This document shows, one piece after another, positions 57,391 to 64,000 of a stretch of DNA of 64,000 nt; within the stretch, counting starts at the first letter, position 1, and every line of letters starts with the position of its first letter. The translations under genes and the position numbers were made by a program. Below the pieces are notes generated by a model, which did not search any database, was not told the origin of the DNA, and worked only from the letters and a program-made list of their open reading frames with translations. The DNA is from Rouxiella badensis (GTDB lineage Bacteria; Pseudomonadota; Gammaproteobacteria; Enterobacterales; Enterobacteriaceae): contig NZ_MRWE01000007.1 of the NCBI RefSeq assembly GCF_002093665.1, positions 1 to 64,000 of the forward strand. The letters are read 5' to 3'.

Positions 57391-58629
57391 TCAGAAGAAG
57401 GTGCTGATATCGCCGACGCAGCGATATTCATCGTCGATAAGCGGCAGATAGCGCCACTTGTCGAAGGCGGTGCAGGGGTGAGAAATACCGCATCCTACCC
57501 AGTCACCGACCGCCAACAGCAGATCGGCGGGCAGGCTAAGATAGGCGTGCTGATCGTTGACGGCGGTTATGGTGCTCTGCGCCGCCGTGCGAGGATGCGA
57601 ACCGTCACGGTCGCGGAAAAAGTGCGGCACTGGCAGGTCCTGATCGAAAGGCACGTCGCGGCGGCCAAAATCGAGAATAGCCAGACCCGGCTCCGGGCGC
57701 GACAGTACGCGGCCCCAGATTTCCAACGTCGCTTGAAAGGTGAATTCAGCGTTTGGTTGGGCAAAAGGGGCAAGGCGCGAATAAAGCCCGTCGTCGTGTG
57801 CCATGTAGGCACCTGAGCGGATGAGCGTCACGGTCGGGCGGCTAAGTTTTACCGCTGCAAACATTTCGACCACGATATCAAAGAAGGTGCCACCTCCGGC
57901 GCTTAACAACACTTCTCCCGGCGCAAAAAGCGCTTCGGCATCGATAGCGCGGGCGGCGCTGACCATGGTTTGGCAATAGTCTCTCACTGCGGCTAGCGAT
58001 TCCTCGCTGCGATCGCCGGCAATCGCGCCCTCATAGCCGGCGACACCGGCAAGCTCAAGATAGGGGCTTTGCTTAACGGCGTGGGCAATCGCTACCGCCT
58101 CGACCATGCTGCGACAGCCAGTGCGGCCGCCCGGCACCGAGACCTCCACCAATACCGACAGGCAGGTGCCCACCTCGCTCAACGCCGCATCAAGCAACGC
58201 GACGCCCGCTAAAGAGTCGACATAGCAGAGAAACTCGGTGGCGGGATTTTCGCGTTGGTACTCGGCTATCCAGCGAATACCGGCAGGGTCGACCAGCTCG
58301 TTGGCTAAAAACACGTTTTTAATGCCAAAGGTGCGAAGGGCGCGGACCTGTGCGGGGGTCGCTGCGCAAATCCCCCAGGCTCCGGCGTCCACGGCGGACT
58401 GTAGAATCAGCGGAGACATCGAGGTTTTACCGTGTGCGGCATGACGGACGCCGTGCAGACGGCAGTATTGCGCCATGCTGGCCAGATTATGCTGCATCGC
58501 GCTTTGCTTCATGACCATCAGCGGTGAAAACACCTGCGAGGAGGAGAGCACGTCGGTACCGAGTGGCAGGGGAGTGGTTCCCTGACCCGCCACCGATTTG
58601 TACAACGGCGGCAATGAAAGCTGGTTCAT
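57391..58629 (-). CDS. DSD1-type PLP/zinc D-amino acid lyase
   Basis: 412 residues from ATG 58629, immediately after the ATPase stop. Fold-type III (alanine racemase-like) N-domain: RHAAHGKTSMSPLI with PLP lysine K68, then VLVEVSVPGGRTGC, and a C-terminal beta domain with GISHPCTAFDKWR. The metal pair is H384 and C386. Eukaryotic D-serine dehydratase has His and Cys there, while D-threonine aldolase has His and Asp, so the lyase type is D-serine dehydratase-like. Such an enzyme makes 2-aminoacrylate, which RidA (encoded upstream) deaminates. Substrate D-serine or a related hydroxy D-amino acid is inferred. Confidence 0.78.
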   Translation of the reverse strand: MNQLSLPPLYKSVAGQGTTPLPLGTDVLSSSQVFSPLMVMKQSAMQHNLASMAQYCRLHGVRHAAHGKTSMSPLILQSAVDAGAWGICAATPAQVRALRTFGIKNVFLANELVDPAGIRWIAEYQRENPATEFLCYVDSLAGVALLDAALSEVGTCLSVLVEVSVPGGRTGCRSMVEAVAIAHAVKQSPYLELAGVAGYEGAIAGDRSEESLAAVRDYCQTMVSAARAIDAEALFAPGEVLLSAGGGTFFDIVVEMFAAVKLSRPTVTLIRSGAYMAHDDGLYSRLAPFAQPNAEFTFQATLEIWGRVLSRPEPGLAILDFGRRDVPFDQDLPVPHFFRDRDGSHPRTAAQSTITAVNDQHAYLSLPADLLLAVGDWVGCGISHPCTAFDKWRYLPLIDDEYRCVGDISTFF

Positions 58630-58630
58630 A

Positions 58631-59371
58631 TTAATGTTCCAACACGCGCGACAGGAACTGCTGGGTGCGCGGATTCTGTGGGTTAACGAAAATTTGCTCC
58701 GGTGAGCCCTGTTCGGCAATCACCCCCTTGTCCATAAACACCACGCGGTCAGCGGTTTTACGCGCGAATCCCATCTCGTGCGTGACCACGACCATGGTCA
58801 TGCCTTCGCGGGCGAGGCCGCGCATCACTTCGGTCACCTCACCGACCAGTTCCGGGTCGAGGGCCGACGTCGCCTCATCGAAGAACATAATTTTCGGTTC
58901 GACCGCCAGCGCACGTGCAATCGCCACGCGCTGCTGCTGGCCGCCGGAAAGCTGTGAGGGATAATGCCCGGCGCGGTCTGCGAGCCCTACGCGTTCCAGC
59001 GCCTCCATGCCACGCCTGTTGGCTTCGGAAACCGACATTTTTCTTGCCTTGATAAGCGCCAGGGTGACGTTACCGAGCGCGGTTTTATGCGGAAACAGGT
59101 TGAACTGTTGAAACACCATGCCGACGTGGCCGCGTATCTCTTTGGCGCGCTTTGCATCGTGCAGCGGGACTTCATTAACCCACACCTCGCCACCGTCGGC
59201 GATTTCTAGCCCGCTCATGATGCGTAGCACGGTACTTTTTCCTGAACCCGAGGCCCCAATCAGCACCAGAACTTCACCCGGTTTAACGTCGAGGCTGATC
59301 GCTTTCAAAACCTGCGTACTGCCGAAGGATTTGGTGATGCCATTGAGGGTTATGACAGCGTTATTGGTCAT
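58631..59371 (-). CDS. Polar amino acid ABC transporter ATPase
   Basis: 246 residues, GlnQ/HisP family. Walker [10 protein letters not shown] near 39-47, Q-loop [15 protein letters not shown], signature [16 protein letters not shown] and Walker [20 protein letters not shown], all intact. It energises uptake with two permease genes upstream. The start overlaps the permease stop by four bases, and the stop is one base from the DSD1-type gene start, so all are coupled. Confidence 0.94.
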   Translation of the reverse strand: MTNNAVITLNGITKSFGSTQVLKAISLDVKPGEVLVLIGASGSGKSTVLRIMSGLEIADGGEVWVNEVPLHDAKRAKEIRGHVGMVFQQFNLFPHKTALGNVTLALIKARKMSVSEANRRGMEALERVGLADRAGHYPSQLSGGQQQRVAIARALAVEPKIMFFDEATSALDPELVGEVTEVMRGLAREGMTMVVVTHEMGFARKTADRVVFMDKGVIAEQGSPEQIFVNPQNPRTQQFLSRVLEH

Positions 59372-60015
59372 GACAGCTGACTCCTGGTGTGATTATGGTG
59401 TTGAACCCAGCGTGAAAGCGGGTAGCAAATAGCGAAATAAAGGGCGGCCACCAGACAGTAAATCACCACCGGCTGACCGATACGGTCGACGATCGCCTGA
59501 CCTTGATGCATCAGTTCTGACATGCCAATCATGCTGACTATCGAGGTGTCTTTGATTAATGACAGATATTGTCCGACCAGCGGCGGCAGCACTATCCTGC
59601 GCGTCTGCGGCAAAATGACAGAGAAAAATGCCTGCCGTTTGTCCAGCCCGAGGATCTGCGAGACTTCCCACTGACCTTGAGGGACGGCTTCGATACCGGC
59701 GCGAAATACTTCGGAAATGTATGCGCCCTGATAAATGCTCAGTCCGAGGATCCCGGCGGCAAACAAATTGATTTCATAGCCGAAATAGGCCACGCCAAAA
59801 TAGATAAACATTAAGGTAATCAGCACTGGCGTGCCGCGAAACAGCTCGGTATAGACTCGGGCAATCTGTGCGCCCACAGGAATATTGCTGGTGCGTAATA
59901 CCGCTGCAAGCAGGCCGAGCAGCGTACTGCCGGCTATCGAGGCAATCGACAGTAGCAGGGTGACGACCAGCCCTTTTAACAACAGCGGCAGGCTGGAAAG
60001 AATTAAATCGCTCAT
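59368..60015 (-). CDS. Polar amino acid ABC transporter permease
   Basis: 215 residues, HisMQ-type, 4-5 helices. The [19 protein letters not shown] region and the EAA loop ([23 protein letters not shown], about 96-118) are clear. It forms a heterodimer with the permease at 60012-60776. Overlap of four bases on both sides marks a tightly coupled operon. Confidence 0.92.
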   Translation of the reverse strand: MSDLILSSLPLLLKGLVVTLLLSIASIAGSTLLGLLAAVLRTSNIPVGAQIARVYTELFRGTPVLITLMFIYFGVAYFGYEINLFAAGILGLSIYQGAYISEVFRAGIEAVPQGQWEVSQILGLDKRQAFFSVILPQTRRIVLPPLVGQYLSLIKDTSIVSMIGMSELMHQGQAIVDRIGQPVVIYCLVAALYFAICYPLSRWVQHHNHTRSQLS

Positions 60016-60776
60016 AGCAGACCTCCGCGTTGCAGATTATTTGCGGGTAAAGACTTTCCACGTATTACGTTCAGACGCCGCTTTACTCGGGACCCAACGG
60101 GCTTTTTTACCGAGCTCACCAGCGGTGGATTAAACATCCGACGTCCCAATAGGTTGCCTATCCAGGAAAAGACGTTACTGAACAGCAGATAAATGACCAA
60201 CGTGATGCTGAAGGTTTGGATATAAAGCAGAGTACGAGAGTTAATCACTGTCGCTACCCCGGTTAACTCCGGCAGGGCAATGGCCGAGAGCAGTGAGGTG
60301 CCGAGTAAAAGCTGAATAAGATTATTAATAATCGCCGGGTAGACCGCGCGAGCGGCCTGCGGCATGACGATATTGATAAATACCTGTAGACGGCTGATAC
60401 CCAAGATTGACGCAGCCTCCAGTTGTCCCTTAGGAATGGACTGCATCCCGGCGCGAAAGACTTCGGCCAGATAGGCACCGACGTTAATGCCGAGCGCAAT
60501 CACCCCTGCCGTGTAGGCATTAAGCACGATACCCAGCGACGGCAGGCCAAAAAACACGATAAAGATTTGCAGCAGAACCGGCGTATTTCTGATGACTTCG
60601 ATATAGCAGCCGCTAATAAGACGAAGCACAGACCAGCGTGACTCTTTCGCCAACGCCGCCAGCAGGCCCAATGCCATCGCCAACGCAAAGGCCAGCAGGG
60701 TAACTTGCAGTGTGACCCAGGCCGCCTCGACGAAGGTGCCGAAATAGCGGGAGAGGGTTATCCATGGGTAGCTCAT
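60012..60776 (-). CDS. Polar amino acid ABC transporter permease
   Basis: 254 residues, HisMQ-type. Three early helices (TLLAFALAMALGLLAAL, VIRNTPVLLQIFIVFFGLPS) and the EAA loop LAEVFRAGMQSIPKGQLEAASILGI (about 104-128). The C-terminal 45 residues (RRMFNPPLVSSVKKPVGSRV and onward) are basic and longer than usual. It partners the 215-residue permease downstream. It starts 23 bases after the binding-protein stop. Confidence 0.92.
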   Translation of the reverse strand: MSYPWITLSRYFGTFVEAAWVTLQVTLLAFALAMALGLLAALAKESRWSVLRLISGCYIEVIRNTPVLLQIFIVFFGLPSLGIVLNAYTAGVIALGINVGAYLAEVFRAGMQSIPKGQLEAASILGISRLQVFINIVMPQAARAVYPAIINNLIQLLLGTSLLSAIALPELTGVATVINSRTLLYIQTFSITLVIYLLFSNVFSWIGNLLGRRMFNPPLVSSVKKPVGSRVKRRLNVIRGKSLPANNLQRGGLL

Positions 60777-60799
60777 TCTCTATCTCCGTCTGGGGGCAA

Positions 60800-61639
60800 T
60801 TAGTACTGTGGGTTCAACGGATAGTGCGGCAGGGTGCCAAACCATTTTTGGTACAGCTGAGCATTTTTCTTCGAGGCGTTAATTTCAAACAGGAACTCGT
60901 TCAGGTAGTTAAGCCATACCTGATCGCCGGCCTTCACGCCGAAGGCGTTATATTCCAGCGGTACCAGTGCTTCGTCGGTCACCATCAGCGTCGGGTCGAG
61001 CTTGGCCTGATAAGCCAGGAAGTTGTTATCCTCGATCATCGCATCGGCCTGACCCTGTTTCACCGCCAGAATGGCCGCCTGCGAAGAGTCATATTCCTGA
61101 ATATTGACCTTGATATTCATCGCGCGAACTTCGTCGCCGTTGGTGGAGCCTTTCACCGTTGCAATGGTTTTGCCACCCATATCCTGCACGGATTTTATGC
61201 CGCTGCTTTTCTTGACCAACAGGGCTTCGCTGGCGACGACGTAAGGCTGAGTAAAGCCTATTTCCTTCGCGCGTTCGAGGTTGCGGGTAAAGTTACAGAA
61301 CACCACATCAACTTTGTCGGTTTGCAGGTTTGGAATTCGGTTGGCGCTGGTGGTGTTGACCATCTCAAGCTTGACGCCCATGTCATTGGCGAGCTCCTTC
61401 GCCAGGTCGACGTCGTAACCATCCGGGTTGCCTGCTTTGTCATAGAAACCAAACGGCGCAAAGCTCAGGCAATCGCCAACCCGAAGCGTACCGCGTTGCA
61501 AAACGGTTTGCAGGGTGGAGGTTGGGGCAGCGCCTGCTTTTGAATCTTTGGATTCGGTCGGTGTGCAGCCCATTAAGGCGAATAAACTCACGGCGCTAAA
61601 AAGACAGGCGGCTTGCTTCTTATATTTTATGTGATTCAT
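60800..61639 (-). CDS. Amino acid-binding lipoprotein of the ABC transporter
   Basis: 279 residues from ATG 61639; an upstream in-frame start would disrupt the signal. The lipobox LMGC places the lipidated cysteine at 25. The SBP_bac_3 fold: TLRVGDCLSFAPFGFYDKAGNPDGYDVDLAKEL, then FCNFTRNLERAKEIGFTQPYVVA. Lipidation is unusual for a Gram-negative binding protein, which is normally free in the periplasm. Ligand unknown; a D-amino acid or hydroxy amino acid fits the adjacent DSD1 and RidA genes. Confidence 0.9.
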   Translation of the reverse strand: MNHIKYKKQAACLFSAVSLFALMGCTPTESKDSKAGAAPTSTLQTVLQRGTLRVGDCLSFAPFGFYDKAGNPDGYDVDLAKELANDMGVKLEMVNTTSANRIPNLQTDKVDVVFCNFTRNLERAKEIGFTQPYVVASEALLVKKSSGIKSVQDMGGKTIATVKGSTNGDEVRAMNIKVNIQEYDSSQAAILAVKQGQADAMIEDNNFLAYQAKLDPTLMVTDEALVPLEYNAFGVKAGDQVWLNYLNEFLFEINASKKNAQLYQKWFGTLPHYPLNPQY

Positions 61640-61745
61640 CTTGTTACCCTCGGTGTAATAAAAATCGACATGCTGTGATGTGAGTTTAAATATCAATAAC
61701 GCTGATGTTATCCGCGATTAATTGCGCTGGCGTTTAGCTGGGTTA

Positions 61746-62138
61746 TTATTTTCGGTCGGCCCGGAAACACTTCATATCAACCTCGACTTTACAGTCGACC
61801 ACTAAATCCTGAACGCTACAGATGCGGGCGGGAGGATGCCCGTCAAACACTTCGCTAAAAACTTTGTTAAAAGAACTGAAGTATCTGGCGTCGGTTAACA
61901 CTGCGGTCACGTGGACTACGTCCTTCACCTCATACCCGGCTTCGCGCATAATTTGCAGGCAGTTATCGAACGCCAGCCGTGTCTGCTCGACGATGCCGCC
62001 CTCAACGACTTCGCCTTCTTTCATCGGGGTCTGGCCAGAGATATAAAGCCAGCCGTCGGCTTCAACCGCTCGGGCAAAGGGCAGTCGCTGCCCCCCTGTG
62101 CCTACGCCACCTTCGGTGCCATAGCGTTTAATTGACAT
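61746..62138 (-). CDS. RidA-family imine/enamine deaminase
   Basis: 130 residues from ATG 62138, with GGAGAA upstream. The conserved Arg105 (PPARICSVQ) that activates the carboxylate in RidA is present, as are VVHVTAVLTD and the FARAVEADGWLYISGQTP segment. RidA hydrolyses 2-aminoacrylate and similar imines to 2-keto acids, which fits a D-serine dehydratase-type neighbour. Its sequence is a divergent member rather than housekeeping RidA/YjgF. It is the first gene of the minus-strand cluster, 106 bases before the transporter genes. Confidence 0.88.
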   Translation of the reverse strand: MSIKRYGTEGGVGTGGQRLPFARAVEADGWLYISGQTPMKEGEVVEGGIVEQTRLAFDNCLQIMREAGYEVKDVVHVTAVLTDARYFSSFNKVFSEVFDGHPPARICSVQDLVVDCKVEVDMKCFRADRK

Positions 62139-62192
62139 GCATTTCTCCAAAAATTGCGATAAGCGCGCAATTTAATAATCAAAAAATTGGGT

Positions 62193-62240
62193 TATCAGGG
62201 TTGGGTTGCTGTCTGATATATCAGACTTAAGTCTGTGATA
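62193..62240. promoter_or_regulatory. Candidate IclR operators
   Basis: GTCTGATATATCAGAC (62211-62226) is a 16-bp perfect palindrome, overlapped by CAGACTTAAGTCTG (62222-62235). Half-sites TATCAG/CTGATA also occur at 62193 and 62231-62240 (with one extra base). They sit between divergent ridA and iclR-type genes, 75-100 bases from the ridA start. The remaining 300 bases before the regulator are AT-rich with no gene or clear promoter. Confidence 0.6.
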
Positions 62241-62542
62241 CCGGATGTTTTTAGATTTGCATAAAGAATATCGATTTGCAATATAGCGCCACGGCTTTAT
62301 AAGTTAATTAATGCGAAAAATAGATAACCCGTTGTTGTGGGGATTTTTTTAAATAACTATTTTGTGATCGCTATCGATATTTCACCCTTTGGGCTATTTT
62401 ATTTTTCGCCCTAAATAAGGGCCTCCGTTTGGTGCGGTCATATTATTTGTGATTAATGGGATTCGCTTCACGGCTCGATTAAATACTGTGTATGATGTGC
62501 TTCAGCGTGATAAAGCCAGGGTAGATGAATAAGGGAGTAAAT

Positions 62543-63295
62543 ATGCCGGTAGAAAACGCACCCCGCGCAAGGGGCGTGGACCGCGTAATTGATATCTTTC
62601 GTCAATTACATCAGGCGCGTCAGCCCATGACGATGCGTGAACTGATAGACGCCACGGGCGCGCCGCGGTCGAGCATTTATGAGTTGGTCAGCATCTTGAC
62701 TGAGGCCGGATGGCTTGAGTCCAACGCAGAAGGGAACATTTTTTTCGGTCGTGAAATGCACTATTACGGTGCGGACTACATGGCCCACAACGATCTCATC
62801 CGTCGCTCCCATCAGTTAATGGTGGAGCTGGTGGCTAAACACGGCGAAACCGTACAGCTGTGTATGCTCGAGGGCAATAAGTACCAGGTGGTGCTTTCAG
62901 AAAGCAACGCACAGCCGTTCAAGATAAGCTCCGACATCGGCGTGAAGGTGCCCATTCCCTGGACTGCATCGGGCAGACTGCTGCTGGGTGACTGGTCTGC
63001 CGAGGATATTTTGGCGCTGATCCCGGACGAAGACTTCGTGCTTGCCAACGGGCGAACCATCGACAAACAGGAGTTTCTTGACGACATTCACCGGGCAGGC
63101 GCACAGGGTTACTACCTGACAGAAGGCCTGTCCGACAGCTTCACCTGCTGCATGGCGGCTCCTATCCGCACGCGCACCGGCCACGCGGTGGCGGCATTTT
63201 GTTTCATGGTGAGTCGCGATACGCCAATGGAGAGAAGGCAGATGCTGTTACAGGAGCTGATCGTCTCAGCACAGCGGCTTTCCGAGCTTTCGTAA
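62543..63295 (+). CDS. IclR-family transcriptional regulator
   Basis: 250 residues from ATG 62543, with AAGGGAG upstream; an ATG 18 bases earlier is less well placed. The winged HTH: GVDRVIDIFRQLHQARQPMT, then IDATGAPRSSIYELVSILTEAGWLE (about 10-65). The effector domain includes GETVQLCMLEGNKYQVVLSE and IPWTASGRLLLGDWSAEDI. It is divergent from the RidA/ABC/DSD1 cluster, with palindromes between, so it almost certainly controls that cluster. The inducer is unknown. Confidence 0.88.
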   Translation: MPVENAPRARGVDRVIDIFRQLHQARQPMTMRELIDATGAPRSSIYELVSILTEAGWLESNAEGNIFFGREMHYYGADYMAHNDLIRRSHQLMVELVAKHGETVQLCMLEGNKYQVVLSESNAQPFKISSDIGVKVPIPWTASGRLLLGDWSAEDILALIPDEDFVLANGRTIDKQEFLDDIHRAGAQGYYLTEGLSDSFTCCMAAPIRTRTGHAVAAFCFMVSRDTPMERRQMLLQELIVSAQRLSELS

Positions 63296-63340
63296 GAGGG
63301 CTGAGGGGTCAAAAATCAAGGGCAAGAGCATGTTACAGAA

Positions 63341-63370
63341 CCAGCAGGGCGCATTTTTGCGCCCTGCTGG
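63341..63370. terminator. Strong hairpin between the IclR gene and yqhD
   Basis: CCAGCAGGGCGCA with its complement (63341-63353, 63358-63370), loop TTTT. It is between convergent genes. There is no T-run after the stem on either strand, so assignment as a terminator rests on stability and place. Confidence 0.65.
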
Positions 63371-63379
63371 CGTTGAGCA

Positions 63380-64000
63380 TCAGTAGCTCAGCGTGAGGAT
63401 CTCCTTAGCGCGCGCCAGGTCGATGTCCTGACGTTCCCCCATAGGCAACATATTGAAACGCTCGAGGTTATCGAGAATTTCGTCGATCGCGGTTTTTGGC
63501 TGACCATAGGCGCTAAGCTGCGTTTTCAGGCCCATCAACTCGAAGAACTCACGCGTTTTAGCGATGGCGGCGTCGATGCGGGCATCGTCGTCACCCGTCT
63601 GAATATTCCATACGCGTTCTGCATACTGCAACAGCTTCTGTTTTTTGCTCTCGCGCTGCACCTGCAACAACCCCGGCAAGAGAATTGCCAGCGTTTGCGC
63701 ATGGTCGATACCGTAAAGTGCGGTCAGCTGGTGGCCGATACGGTGTGTCGCCCAGTCCTGAGGCACGCCGACGGCAATCAGCCCGTTCAATGCCAGCGTG
63801 GCGGACCAGGTGATCGCCGAGCGAACGTCATAATTCTGCGGATCTGTCAGCGCCTTCGGCCCTTCCTCAATCAGCGTTAGCAGCAGACCTTCGGCGAAGC
63901 GGTCCTGTACTTTGCCGTAAACCGGATACGTCAGATACTGTTCGATGACATGAATGAACGCATCCACGACGCCGTTGGCAACCTGTGTGACCGGCAGGGT
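63380..64000 (-). CDS. yqhD: NADPH-dependent aldehyde/alcohol dehydrogenase YqhD (C-terminal part)
   Basis: The 3' part of a group III iron-containing alcohol dehydrogenase running off the window end; the reading frame continues to base 64000. The visible 207 residues follow E. coli YqhD: VANGVVDAFIHVIEQYLTYP at the edge, then QDRFAEGLLLTLIEEGPKAL, GVPQDWATHRIGHQLTALYG with metal-binding histidines, and DHAQTLAILLP. It reduces short aldehydes formed from lipid peroxidation using NADPH. The true start lies outside this window. Confidence 0.93.
   Translation of the reverse strand, partial: TLPVTQVANGVVDAFIHVIEQYLTYPVYGKVQDRFAEGLLLTLIEEGPKALTDPQNYDVRSAITWSATLALNGLIAVGVPQDWATHRIGHQLTALYGIDHAQTLAILLPGLLQVQRESKKQKLLQYAERVWNIQTGDDDARIDAAIAKTREFFELMGLKTQLSAYGQPKTAIDEILDNLERFNMLPMGERQDIDLARAKEILTLSY

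Overview
The window is a chromosomal stretch of a Gram-negative enteric bacterium (order Enterobacterales). Evidence: an asparagine permease very close to E. coli AnsP, an MsrA, FrmR/FrmA and YqhD of enteric type, a Wza/Wzc exopolysaccharide operon preceded by a JUMPstart/ops (RfaH) element, and a candidate RcsAB box. The genus cannot be fixed by eye; a Yersiniaceae-like member (Rahnella, Rouxiella, Serratia type) is a guess. No rRNA, tRNA, insertion sequence, prophage or CRISPR array was seen.

Layout. 1-11.8 kb: small accessory units, namely a GNAT acetyltransferase, two MFS exporters, a LysR regulator, a split chromate transporter with a divergent LysR regulator, an ArsR-type regulator divergent from a stand-alone second elongation factor G, a TetR regulator, a GNAT and a GT9-like protein. 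12.1-15.0 kb: dat-ddc, the 1,3-diaminopropane pathway, with a good promoter and a perfect terminator. 15.1-16.6 kb: frmR-frmA formaldehyde detoxification with an intact FrmR operator; frmB does not follow.

16.6-34.5 kb: a minus-strand exopolysaccharide operon read from about 33.9 kb down to 16.65 kb: wza, a rhamnosyltransferase-like GT2, rmlB-A-C-D, GT2, a GT-B glycosyltransferase, fdtA, a GNAT, fdtB, a Tat-exported beta-helix protein (WcaM/AmsF-like), wzc and a Wzx flippase. It should make dTDP-L-rhamnose and a dTDP-3-acylamino-3,6-dideoxyhexose from one intermediate. The 1.4-kb leader holds an RcsAB-like palindrome, a -10 element and JUMPstart/ops. No Wzy polymerase, initiating phosphoglycosyltransferase or Wzb phosphatase is recognised in the cluster.

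34.5-46.7 kb: regulator/transporter/enzyme pairs (LysR-MFS, msrA, SDR versus XRE plus AraC, DUF2000, ansP, FAH-family hydrolase, SDR-HxlR, MocR, DUF1127).

46.9-57.4 kb: a DeoR-controlled operon with a split transketolase, a ribose-type ABC transporter with a DUF2291 lipoprotein, an FGGY kinase and two SDR dehydrogenases. It looks like a polyol/ketose catabolic route: import, oxidation, phosphorylation, transketolase cleavage. The substrate is unknown, and this is the best candidate here for an undescribed pathway. 57.4-63.3 kb: a D-amino-acid unit with a DSD1-type PLP/zinc lyase, a polar amino acid ABC transporter, RidA and an IclR regulator with palindromic operators. The window ends inside yqhD.
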